Shown here piece after piece: positions 1-7,118 of a stretch of DNA of 51,965 bases. A model generated the notes under the pieces. It did not search any database. It saw only the letters and a list, made by a program, of their open reading frames with translations, and was not told where the DNA came from. The position numbers and the translations under genes are program-made. This DNA comes from Pseudomonadota bacterium (lineage in GTDB: Bacteria; Pseudomonadota; Gammaproteobacteria; Steroidobacterales; Steroidobacteraceae): the NCBI GenBank assembly GCA_021847105.1, contig JAJZUT010000024.1, forward strand, positions 1 to 51,965. Direction: 5' to 3'. Positions within the stretch are counted from its first letter, which is position 1; each line of letters starts with the position of its first letter.

Positions 1-966
1 ATGGAACTCAGTGAGTCTGGAGAGGAGCGGAGACGAGATGCGCTCGCGTTCGTTCGCGGTGCACACGACAATCACCCGACTCGCATCCATCTCGAGCTGT
101 AGCGACATGTCCCGGTAGCGGCGCGCGGAGTTCTCTTCCAATAGGTCGAGCAGGGTATTGACTGGCGTGTCGCGACTGCCCGCGGATTCCTGCGGGATTT
201 TGTCTACTTCGTCCACGACGAGCACCGGAGATGCGCTGTCGCCGGTCGACAGCAGATCAAACACTATGCCGGTGCGCGAACCACTCCAGCGGGCATCGCT
301 GCCGCACAATTGCATAGCGTCCTGCGCGCCGCCCGCCGAAAATACCGACATCCTCACGCCGATCAGGTCGGCGATCGCCGTTGCGAAATGCGATTTTCCG
401 ACGCCAGGCGGGCCGAGCAACAAAATTGGATCAATCCGCGCGTCGGCGGCGGTACGGGCGTGTCGCACCAAGGTCCACTGTGCGCGTAGATGCTGGAGCA
501 CCTCGCCGAAGTTCTCGAAGTCAGAGCCGAGGCGGCCAAACGGGTCCACGATCGCTTCAGGACCCGCCCACGGCACCGAGCGCCAGCCGGCGCTGCGCGC
601 TGCGCGATCAAGACAGGAGACACTACGGATGTATGTGGCGACTTCCCGCGTATTTGTGGGCTTGGGCCCAAGAATTTCGCGGGCCTCGGCGATTGCTTCC
701 GGCGCGAACACGCGCGCCATGTGCCGTGTGTGCTCTACCCGGTCTGCCTCAGTCATCTCCGGCGCGTCGGAGACTGATTCGTCGGCGGGCTGTGCGGCCG
801 GTTCCGGGGCCGGTGGCACCGGCTCCGCGGGCGGTGCGAAGCGGGAGCGGAGGTTTTCGAGCGTCAGGTGCTCGTCTCGCTCGGCAATTCGGTCGATGGG
901 ATCCAGACTTTCTCGCCGGGCGCGATCCAGGACGAGGCGGGGTGCCGGAGTCATGCGGTAGGCCAT
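1..966 (-). CDS. Lon-like AAA+ ATPase (partial, runs off the window)
   Basis: I translated the minus strand directly; 322 residues are visible and the C-terminus lies outside the window. Residues 1-100 are charged and proline/alanine-rich and probably disordered. An AAA+ module follows, with Walker A GPPGVGKSH near residue 185, Walker B VLVVDEVDK near 248 and a sensor-1-like VIVVCTANE near 305. The arrangement resembles the ATPase module of Lon-type proteins. Whether a protease domain follows cannot be seen. The ATG at 966 follows GGGAGG at a good distance. An alternative ATG at 954 would give an ATGA overlap with the upstream gene. It lies inside the tRNA-Arg-bounded element, so it is probably cargo. 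Its substrate is unknown. Confidence 0.82.
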   Translation of the reverse strand, partial: MAYRMTPAPRLVLDRARRESLDPIDRIAERDEHLTLENLRSRFAPPAEPVPPAPEPAAQPADESVSDAPEMTEADRVEHTRHMARVFAPEAIAEAREILGPKPTNTREVATYIRSVSCLDRAARSAGWRSVPWAGPEAIVDPFGRLGSDFENFGEVLQHLRAQWTLVRHARTAADARIDPILLLGPPGVGKSHFATAIADLIGVRMSVFSAGGAQDAMQLCGSDARWSGSRTGIVFDLLSTGDSASPVLVVDEVDKIPQESAGSRDTPVNTLLDLLEENSARRYRDMSLQLEMDASRVIVVCTANERERISSPLLSRLTEFH

Positions 967-1235
967 GCGAGGACCTCCCATAGCGAGACGGCGATGCTCG
1001 AGTGCAGCCAGGCGCCGCTGGTCTTCCACCGCCGCGGGGCGGCGGCGAGGGTCCACTCGCGAAGGGCGGCGTACCGGCGCAGGCTGACGCGGTGGCGGTG
1101 GGGTGCGCGGCCCGCGCGTTCAACGGTGACGATGGCGCCGCCGGTCTTGCGGTAGGCGCTGATCGAGGCGAGGGGGACGGCAGTCGGCTGCTTTGCGGCC
1201 GGCAGTCGTAGGGCGGCAGGATCGGCGACGGGCAT
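951..1235 (-). CDS. Small conserved-looking hypothetical protein upstream of the Lon-like ATPase
   Basis: This 94-residue ORF starts at an ATG preceded by AAGGGG about nine bases upstream and ends 16 bases inside the ATPase gene, so the two are probably co-translated. The protein is basic and tryptophan-rich toward its C-terminus (WTLAAAPRRWKTSGAWLH). It has no signal peptide or clear membrane helix. I do not recognise a family. The tight overlap suggests a functional partner or adaptor for the ATPase, which is inference only. Longer in-frame extensions to 1316 lack a better ribosome site. Confidence 0.55.
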   Translation of the reverse strand: MPVADPAALRLPAAKQPTAVPLASISAYRKTGGAIVTVERAGRAPHRHRVSLRRYAALREWTLAAAPRRWKTSGAWLHSSIAVSLWEVLAWPTA

Positions 1236-1310
1236 GGTGGCACCCCTTCCCGGTGTTGCTTGCCCGGCCCCCGTCGGTCGGTGTTCGTTCCACCGGCGAG
1301 GGCCGATTTC

Positions 1311-1330
1311 TGCCACACTATTGCCACACT
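1311..1330 (+). repeat. Tandem direct repeats TGCCACACT beside the attachment site
   Basis: TGCCACACT occurs at 1311-1319 and 1322-1330, an 11-base period or about one DNA turn. Short direct repeats inside an element and close to its att core are typical arm-type binding sites of tyrosine recombinases. Assigning them that role here is inference. Confidence 0.5.
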
Positions 1331-1351
1331 TGGTGCCTCAAATTGGCACCA
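1331..1351. repeat. Perfect inverted repeat beside the attachment site
   Basis: TGGTGCC and GGCACCA form a perfect 7-base dyad with a 7-base spacer, immediately after the two direct repeats. There is no T-run, so it is not an ordinary terminator. It may be a protein-binding site at the end of the element. Confidence 0.4.
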
Positions 1352-1423
1352 GTGGCCGCCGCTTCACACCACTAAGTGATTGAGTTTATTGGAGTCTAGT
1401 GGCGTCCATGAGGGGCTCGGCTC

Positions 1424-1470
1424 GGCTTCGAACCAGGTGGTCGGGGGTTCGAATCCCTCCGGGCGCGCCA
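1424..1470 (+). other. tRNA-Arg 3'-half duplication: attachment site at the end of an integrated element
   Basis: The sequence runs from an anticodon-loop-like CTTCGAA through the variable region and a T-arm (GGGGG TTCGAAT CCCTC) to an acceptor strand CGGGCGC, discriminator G and encoded CCA. This matches the 3' part of a tRNA-Arg with anticodon TCG. No matching 5' half (a GCGCCCG acceptor strand or D-arm) precedes it, so it is not a complete tRNA gene. Partial 3' tRNA copies of this kind are left at the distal end of islands and prophages that integrate into tRNA genes. The orientation predicts that the intact tRNA-Arg and the integrase lie left of the window. Confidence 0.75.
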
Positions 1471-1811
1471 ATCCGCTCAGTGGCCATTGTGGACACATCG
1501 CTGGCGGATCAATCCAAGGACCTTCATCACGCGCTGGCCTCGAATGGATGAGCGGGCGATCCGAGTCATCCCGCCGCTCGTAGAGCGCCGCCCCGGCGCC
1601 GACGGCTTGACCCAGCCGCAAGCCGAGCACGACAGATGCCGCACCGCCGTCCCGGCGAGTGGCGGCGGTCAGCCAACGTTCATGCGAGCCGCCTCGTCGG
1701 TGCCACTGCGGACTTCTGTTTAAGCCGTTCACGACCGCCGGCGCCGCCGCGTGCGAGCGGATCCGGTACGCGCCGCATCCGGGGGCGCCAAGACGGCTTG
1801 CCGCCCAGATC
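1471..1811. other. Intergenic stretch, no supported gene
   Basis: I see no ORF with a credible start and no RNA gene between the attachment site and the ArsR promoter. Translations crossing the tRNA fragment on the minus strand give the well-known spurious peptide GFEPPTTWFEA and should not be annotated. Confidence 0.5.
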
Positions 1812-1840
1812 TTGACATGTAGTAAGTATAGACTTACCGT
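1812..1840 (+). promoter_or_regulatory. Promoter and operator dyad of the arsR-type gene
   Basis: A consensus -35 TTGACA is at 1812-1817. A perfect dyad, GTAAGT-ATAG-ACTTAC, is at 1822-1837 between it and the start codon at 1846. A weak -10 (TACCGT, 1835-1840) at 17-base spacing would put the transcription start almost on the ATG. No Shine-Dalgarno is visible, so a leaderless mRNA is possible. The dyad is a good candidate autoregulatory site for the ArsR protein it precedes. Confidence 0.55.
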
Positions 1841-1845
1841 AAGTC

Positions 1846-2178
1846 ATGGCTAACCAAAAGTCGGCTCTGGTGAGTTTGTCTGCGCTCGGTGATCCGACTC
1901 GGCGCGAGATATTCGAGCGCCTTGCCGAAAAGCCCACGGCGGTCGGTGAGCTGGCGCGCGGCCTACCGGTCAGCCGGCCGGCCGTGTCGCAACACCTCAA
2001 GGTGTTGAAGGAGGCGGGCCTGGTTCGAGAAGTGGTGGCTGGCACGCGGCGGATCTACCACATCGATCCGCGGGGAATCGGCGCCATGCGCGATTGGCTC
2101 GATGCGCACTGGCAGGGCGCACTTGCCGCCTTTCAGACATTGGCCGATACCCTACACACTAAGGAACACGCCCAATGA
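1846..2178 (+). CDS. ArsR-family transcriptional regulator
   Basis: The 110-residue protein has the typical winged-helix layout: LSALGDPTRREIFERL at the N-terminus, then a recognition region VSRPAVSQHLKVLKEAGL and a wing ending GTRRIYHIDP. No CxC metal site is visible, so it is more like the non-metal 'SdpR/YgaV-type' regulators that often control an adjacent SRPBCC gene. It overlaps the next gene by an ATGA junction, and a dyad lies in its promoter. It probably represses this two-gene operon. The effector is unknown. Confidence 0.9.
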   Translation: MANQKSALVSLSALGDPTRREIFERLAEKPTAVGELARGLPVSRPAVSQHLKVLKEAGLVREVVAGTRRIYHIDPRGIGAMRDWLDAHWQGALAAFQTLADTLHTKEHAQ

Positions 2179-2639
2179 GCATCGCTCCAGTGAAATGCAG
2201 CGTAGACGTGCGGCTCTCGGTGGCGCGGACTTTCGCGCTGTTTACGGGGAACATGGGGGCATGGTGGCCTCGCGGTAAGACCCCGGGCGCTGCCCCGCAC
2301 ACGGAAGTGGTGGTTGAGCCGCGCCCGAACGGTCGCTGGTTCGAGCGGGATGCCGACGGCAATGAGACGCAATGGGGCAGGGTGCTCGCCTGGGAGCCGC
2401 CGAAGCGCTTACTGCTCGGCTGGCAGCTCGATCACACATTTCGGTTCGATGCGGCGCTGCTGATGGAAGTTGAAATTCGCTTCGAGGAACTGACCGCGGG
2501 CGCAACGCGGGTGAGTCTTGAGCATCGCGGCCTGGAGCAGTTGGGCGTCGAGGCGCGGATGTTTGCTGAAAAGGTCCGATCCGGCTGGCCCGAGCGCCTG
2601 AAAGACTTCGTGCAACACACCCATGCCCGGTCAGAGTGA
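2175..2639 (+). CDS. SRPBCC (AHSA1-like) domain protein
   Basis: The 154-residue protein is a single START-like hydrophobic-cavity fold. Recognisable segments are the N-terminal VDVRLSVARTFALFT, a central GRVLAWEPPKRLLLGW and a C-terminal amphipathic helix around GWPERLKDFVQ. It is the usual partner of ArsR-type regulators and is translationally coupled to one here (4-base overlap). Family members bind small hydrophobic ligands or act as co-chaperone-like proteins. No substrate can be assigned. Confidence 0.85.
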   Translation: MSIAPVKCSVDVRLSVARTFALFTGNMGAWWPRGKTPGAAPHTEVVVEPRPNGRWFERDADGNETQWGRVLAWEPPKRLLLGWQLDHTFRFDAALLMEVEIRFEELTAGATRVSLEHRGLEQLGVEARMFAEKVRSGWPERLKDFVQHTHARSE

Positions 2640-2794
2640 GTCATGCCCTGACTCCAAGTGGGTGCGGTAGCGCTCGGCACAAGCAGGCGCTGGGGCGTTG
2701 CAGGCCCGCAAGCCGTCTGGCGCTTCAGCGCGGAGCGAAGCGCAGCCGGACCACCGCACTTCCGGCGTGCCGGCTGCGCGGGTCAAGCAATTGC

Positions 2795-3643
2795 TCAGTG
2801 GTTTGTGCTGCCCCGCTTGCGCAGTGCCCCAAGGAGAGCGAGCAGACCGAGTGCCGCGCCAAACAGCGCAAACGAGCTGGGCTCCGGGACATTAGCCCAA
2901 TACGCCGTATAGGAATTGCCAATTGCATAGGGACTGTTCGGGTCACCGGAGAAGTTAAACGCCTCCATCAGCACGGAAGAAAAATTGGTTGTTCCGGCGG
3001 CCGCCCCGAGATTCAGAGCATCCCTGCCGTTGACGTAATAGTCGTATTGTGTGCCTGTGAACACGATGGCAAGCGTATTCCATGCGCCGTAGTTCACGTT
3101 GACGTTGCTGAGGTCGTACCAGCCGCCATTGCCGTTGTTTGCAAGGTCACTGAAAATGCGAAAGCCGATGAAATGATCGGTTTGATCCAAGCTGTTGACG
3201 TCGGCTGTGCCCGTGCCATAGTTGGTGAATCCGATGATGGGGTAATCGGTCACAGTCGAGTTCCCATCGCTCATTACGCCCCACATGCCGGTGCGTCGAG
3301 CGCCCAGGTCGGGATTTGACCAACTCGTCGGCACATATAGCGCCGCTGCGATGGAGTCTCCCGCTCCGCCACTGATGCTGTATCCCTCACCCTGAGTGCT
3401 GTAGAAGCCACCCTGTTCGCCGAGTGGGCGATTGCTCGCGGCCCCGCTGGTGCCGATGCCGATGCCGAGAACGTTGGACTGACCCTGATAGGTGCCGACA
3501 TTGCCGAAGCTGGCCGGTGCGTAACGATCAACTGTCCAGCCTGTCGGCGCCGAGGCGAAGTTCGGCATCAGATCGGTCGCCTTTGCGCCCGTCGCCGCGA
3601 GGGCGAGGCAAGCGCTGGCCAATACAGAGAGTGTTGTTTTCAT
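2795..3643 (-). CDS. PEP-CTERM sorting-domain exported protein
   Basis: The 282-residue protein starts at an ATG with GGGGAG upstream. It has a Sec signal peptide (MKTTLSVLASACLALAATG, cleavage near AKA). The body is rich in Gly, Asn, Tyr and Thr and looks like an extracellular beta-sandwich. The C-terminal tag is VPEPSSFALFG, then a hydrophobic helix and ALRKRG. This is the classical PEP-CTERM tripartite signal read by exosortase (EpsH/XrtA) in exopolysaccharide-producing Gram-negatives. No exosortase lies in this window. A longer in-frame extension upstream lacks a signal peptide at its start and was rejected. It is monocistronic and convergent with the SRPBCC gene. Confidence 0.88.
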   Translation of the reverse strand: MKTTLSVLASACLALAATGAKATDLMPNFASAPTGWTVDRYAPASFGNVGTYQGQSNVLGIGIGTSGAASNRPLGEQGGFYSTQGEGYSISGGAGDSIAAALYVPTSWSNPDLGARRTGMWGVMSDGNSTVTDYPIIGFTNYGTGTADVNSLDQTDHFIGFRIFSDLANNGNGGWYDLSNVNVNYGAWNTLAIVFTGTQYDYYVNGRDALNLGAAAGTTNFSSVLMEAFNFSGDPNSPYAIGNSYTAYWANVPEPSSFALFGAALGLLALLGALRKRGSTNH

Positions 3644-3829
3644 CGATATCTCCCCGGTGTGATTTGAGACGGCTCGGAAGTGCCTTGTCCAGGGTTGGCC
3701 GATCGCCCGTCGTCCGTTGGAACGCGAAGGAACTCGAATTGCCCATTCGGCAGCGGTCATGCCGCGCTCGATTGCGCGGCTCTGGTTATTCACCACCTCT
3801 GAGTGCGGACCGCAACCGCAGGTTATGTA

Positions 3830-3844
3830 GCAAAATCCGTGCCC
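3830..3844 (-). promoter_or_regulatory. Sigma-54 (RpoN) -24/-12 promoter for the PEP-CTERM gene
   Basis: Read on the minus strand, the site is GGGCACGGATTTTGC. It matches the consensus TGGCACG-N4-TTGC at all but the first base and keeps the obligatory ten bases between GG and GC. Transcription would start near 3818, leaving a leader of about 175 bases before the ATG at 3643. PEP-CTERM genes have been linked to the PrsK/PrsR-RpoN regulatory pair in other bacteria, so the location makes sense. Confidence 0.68.
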
Positions 3845-4252
3845 TCGGTACGGCGGGCTCCGGGAAGGCTGATGCTCAGAATAAAATAAGTGATATCAGG
3901 GAGTTGAAACGCTCGGCGATGATGCGGTTTAATTTTGTATCACCAGGATATTTTTTAGTATGTAAAAAACATCGACGGGGGTTGCTGCGGCGCCGCTGCA
4001 CTCTCGCGCTGCCTGGTGGGTAATTCCGCTGCAGTCGGGACGCGGCTTGCCCTGGCGAGCAGGTGGTGGGGGGGGAACGGCAGTGAAAGCCGCTTGAGCC
4101 GATCATGGTTGGGCGAGCGAGGAAGGCGGGCGATGAGGTTGCGCCGAGGGGAGACGAGTCGGCGTGACCAAGTCGATTCGTGCCCATGCTCGGCAGGCGC
4201 TCGCGCCGGTGGAAGGTGTGTACGTCCGACGCAGGCTGCGGGACCTTAACGG
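3845..4252. other. Gene-free, partly AT-rich region upstream of the PEP-CTERM gene
   Basis: No credible coding region is visible. The segment 3880-3970 is noticeably AT-rich against its surroundings. It lies 40-150 bases upstream of the sigma-54 site, which is where an enhancer-binding protein would bind. I could not identify a specific enhancer motif. Confidence 0.4.
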
Positions 4253-5236
4253 TCAGTCCGCCCCGGTTGCCGCAGGACCGTGGCTCTTTGCGCTGCGAGC
4301 GGCGTACAAGGTGGCGATCGCGCAGGATGCGAGGCGAGAGCGGGCATCGTCCGCACGACTGGTGAGCATGATCGGCACGCGTGCGCCGAGCACGATGCCG
4401 GCCAACTGTGCTCCGGCGAGATACTCCAGCTGCTTCGCCAGCATGTTGCCGGCTTCCAGATCGGGTACCACGAAGATGTCGGCACGTCCGGCGACACGGG
4501 AGGAGATGGCCTTGGTGGCCGCCGCCGCGGGCGACACCGCGTTGTCGAACGCCAGCGGGCCATCCAGGATGCCCCCGGTGATCTGGCCGCGATCGGCCAT
4601 CTTGCACAGTGCCGCCGCCTCGAGCGTGGATTTGATTTTGGGCGTGACCAGCTCGACCGCCGACAGAATAGCGACCCGCGGGCGGCGCACGCCGAGCGCC
4701 TGCGCCAGATCGATTGCGTTCTGGACGATGTCACGCTTGTCCTCGAGCGACGGGTAGATGTTGACCGCCGCATCTGTGATGAGCAGCAGCCGTGGGTAGT
4801 GCGGCGCGTCGATGACGAAGACATGGCTGACTCGCCGGTCTGTGCGCAGACCGCATTCCGGGTCGATGACGCAGTGCATCAACTCCTCGGTGTGCAGCGC
4901 GCCCTTCATGATCGCATCGGCGTCGCCGCCGCGGGCCAGTTGTACCGCCTGCGCGGCCGCCGCATGACTGTGTTCCGTGGCGACGATCGCGCGGCCAGTC
5001 AGGTCGATCCGCGCCGCGCGAGCGGCGGCACGGATTCGGCTCTCCGGTCCGACCAAAATCGGCGTGATGAGTCCGGCGCGTTCCGCCTCGATAGCGCCCA
5101 TGAGCGAGACGGTATCGACCGGATGCACCACGGCGGTGCGAAGCGGTGCGCTCCGGCGGGCCTGGGCCACGAGCCGATCGAGGCGGTGGAGGGCCGCGGA
5201 AGCCGAGGTCGATGGGGTGCGTGGGAGGGATTTCAT
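4253..5236 (-). CDS. Phosphate acetyl/butyryltransferase family enzyme
   Basis: The 327-residue protein matches the PTA/PTB fold, with segments ITPILVGPESRIRAAA, DADAIMKGALHTEELM, LLITDAAVNIYPSLEDK and DIFVVPDLEAGNMLAKQLEY. These enzymes exchange CoA and phosphate on acetyl or short acyl groups. The length and the MKGALHT/DLEAGNML signatures fit the short phosphotransacylase subgroup rather than long Pta with a DRTGG domain. Its start overlaps the stop of the preceding glycosyltransferase gene by four bases (ATGA), so it is translationally coupled. No acetate or butyrate kinase gene is adjacent, so the physiological direction is unclear. Confidence 0.85.
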   Translation of the reverse strand: MKSLPRTPSTSASAALHRLDRLVAQARRSAPLRTAVVHPVDTVSLMGAIEAERAGLITPILVGPESRIRAAARAARIDLTGRAIVATEHSHAAAAQAVQLARGGDADAIMKGALHTEELMHCVIDPECGLRTDRRVSHVFVIDAPHYPRLLLITDAAVNIYPSLEDKRDIVQNAIDLAQALGVRRPRVAILSAVELVTPKIKSTLEAAALCKMADRGQITGGILDGPLAFDNAVSPAAAATKAISSRVAGRADIFVVPDLEAGNMLAKQLEYLAGAQLAGIVLGARVPIMLTSRADDARSRLASCAIATLYAARSAKSHGPAATGAD

Positions 5237-7026
5237 TGCGGATGCCCGGGGCTGTCGTCGGGGCGGCTCGCGCCTTCAGAAGGTGCCAGCAGCGCATAGC
5301 GCCGACCTTGTGGCAGATCATACCGGCGTACGATTCGCGCAGCACCGGTGGCCTGGAGACGTCCCGCCTCGCCATCACCCGGCGGGCGGACTCCCAGGTG
5401 GCGGAGCAGCGGTGTGAAGGGACCGGCCGCGTGGCCGGGCAGCAGTACGAGCACGCGCCCGCGGGGGTCATGTTCCGCAAACCAGCGGGTCACCGCCCGG
5501 CCCGCCGCACGCCGGGGCACCTCGATTCGTGTGAAGCGAGTCTGCAATCCGCGGTCGAGCATCGCCACGGTGGTCTCATCCGGGTCGAGGAGCGCGAGTG
5601 GGCGGTGTTGAGTCTCGGCATGGATCCGCCGGGCGAGTGCGGGCAGGTCCTGCCAGCGATCGATGGTCGGAAAGATCGCGAGTGCGCTGAGGCAAAACGC
5701 ACCGGCGTAAGCGCCGAAGGTCCAGCCGAAGCTCAGCAGGACTTGCCCGTGCTGCTGTGCGCGCGACGCGCGGCGCAGAGCGAGTCGCAGGCTAAGCAGC
5801 ACTGCGGCGGCGAGCATCAGATCGGCGCTCGCTTTGCCCGCGGAGTGGATGTGAACGGCTGCGAGGGCAACGACGGCGGTGGCGAACGCAATTGCCAGTA
5901 TCGCGACCGTCCAGCGTGTCCAGCGCAGTGGTGCGGTTGCCGCCTCGGGTTGCCGTTGTGACTCACTGCTCCACAGGGCGATCATGAGACTGAAGCCAAG
6001 CAGTGCGGGGGCTGCGTAAGTGTCGCGCGCGGTGGCCGCGAGCGATAGCAGCAGCAACCAGGGAACTGCGGCGCAGACGGCGAAGCGCCAAGCGGTACCC
6101 GCTGAGCCCGGGAGGCGGGCGCGGTCCCAGGCTCGGCGCGTCGCGGCGGCTGCGAGCGCCGTCCAGGGCAGCAGGTAAAGCGGCAGCTGGAAAAAGTATT
6201 TGCCGACGGAATTTCGATGCGCATTGGCGTACTGATACGCCGGTGGCGCGGGAATCTTCATGAACCGACCGGCGAGGTTGTACCAGAACATGACACGTAA
6301 GGCGTGTTCGCCGTGAGCGGTGTGTGCGACGGCGAGCAGCCACGGACCGATGACAATGGCTTGCAGCGCAAGCCCCGCGTAGAGTTCGGCGCGCTTCAGT
6401 TCCTGCCAGCGACGCTCCCAGGCGATCAGGCTGAGCAGGGCCAGCGCTGGCACCAGCCAGCCGACGGCGCTCTTGGCCATGAAGCCCGCCGCCGCGCCGG
6501 CGTGCATGAGCAGATACCCATACAGCTTCCGCCGGCCCCGCGGCGCACTGTAGCCGAGGTACGCACCGAGCAGCGCAACGGCGCATGCGGCAAGCAGACA
6601 GGCATCGGGTGCCAGCCACATCGACACCCGGAATGCAGTGATCGCACTGCCCGCGACCAGCGCCGCGACACACGCCGCCGTGACGCCATCGAGTGCGAAG
6701 CCGAGCGTGCCCATGGCGAGCGCAACGATCAGCGCATACACCAGGTTCGGGAGGCGCAGCACCGCGGCGCTATCACCCAGGGCGCGCACGCACAGCGCCG
6801 CGGCCCAGTACGACAGAGGAGGTTTCTCGAGGAAGGGCCGGCCAGCGAGCTGGGGCAGCACCCAGTGATGCTGCCCGGCCATGCGCCAGACGATGTCGGC
6901 GACGCGCGGCTCATCTGGCGTCCACAGTCCGCGCAACAGCGTACCCACGACCCACAGCGGCGCTAGCCCGAGCAGTACCGGTCTGAGCCAGCGGCCCGAG
7001 CCGTCGTTCAGTGACAGAGATGACAT
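5233..7026 (-). CDS. ArnT/PMT-like membrane glycosyltransferase
   Basis: The protein has about 597 residues with roughly a dozen hydrophobic helices in the N-terminal two thirds and a soluble C-terminal region. The N-terminus contains LRGLWTPDEPRVADIVWRM and then PFLEKPPLSYW. These are the acidic loop and the motif of dolichyl-phosphate-mannose/ArnT-type GT-C transferases, which use polyprenyl-phosphate sugars on the periplasmic side. The start at 7026 was chosen because it precedes the first conserved residues; an ATG at 7038 is also possible. It is coupled to the PTA-like gene. Probable roles are lipid A or cell-surface glycan modification. Confidence 0.82.
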   Translation of the reverse strand: MSSLSLNDGSGRWLRPVLLGLAPLWVVGTLLRGLWTPDEPRVADIVWRMAGQHHWVLPQLAGRPFLEKPPLSYWAAALCVRALGDSAAVLRLPNLVYALIVALAMGTLGFALDGVTAACVAALVAGSAITAFRVSMWLAPDACLLAACAVALLGAYLGYSAPRGRRKLYGYLLMHAGAAAGFMAKSAVGWLVPALALLSLIAWERRWQELKRAELYAGLALQAIVIGPWLLAVAHTAHGEHALRVMFWYNLAGRFMKIPAPPAYQYANAHRNSVGKYFFQLPLYLLPWTALAAAATRRAWDRARLPGSAGTAWRFAVCAAVPWLLLLSLAATARDTYAAPALLGFSLMIALWSSESQRQPEAATAPLRWTRWTVAILAIAFATAVVALAAVHIHSAGKASADLMLAAAVLLSLRLALRRASRAQQHGQVLLSFGWTFGAYAGAFCLSALAIFPTIDRWQDLPALARRIHAETQHRPLALLDPDETTVAMLDRGLQTRFTRIEVPRRAAGRAVTRWFAEHDPRGRVLVLLPGHAAGPFTPLLRHLGVRPPGDGEAGRLQATGAARIVRRYDLPQGRRYALLAPSEGASRPDDSPGHPQ

Positions 7027-7118
7027 GTGTGCCGGCATTATGCGGTGACGGTGCCGCCATCGGCAGCTGCACCGGATTGTGCAAGAATGTTTTTTTCCCG
7101 TTCTTGGATCGGATCCAC

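Noticed and set aside
1364..1732. Minus-strand ORF containing GFEPPTTWFEA
   Set aside because: This peptide is the known artefact of translating the 3' end of a tRNA gene backwards.
2636..3319. Long plus-strand frame opposite the PEP-CTERM gene
   Set aside because: Antisense shadow; the minus-strand frame has signal peptide, tag and ribosome site.
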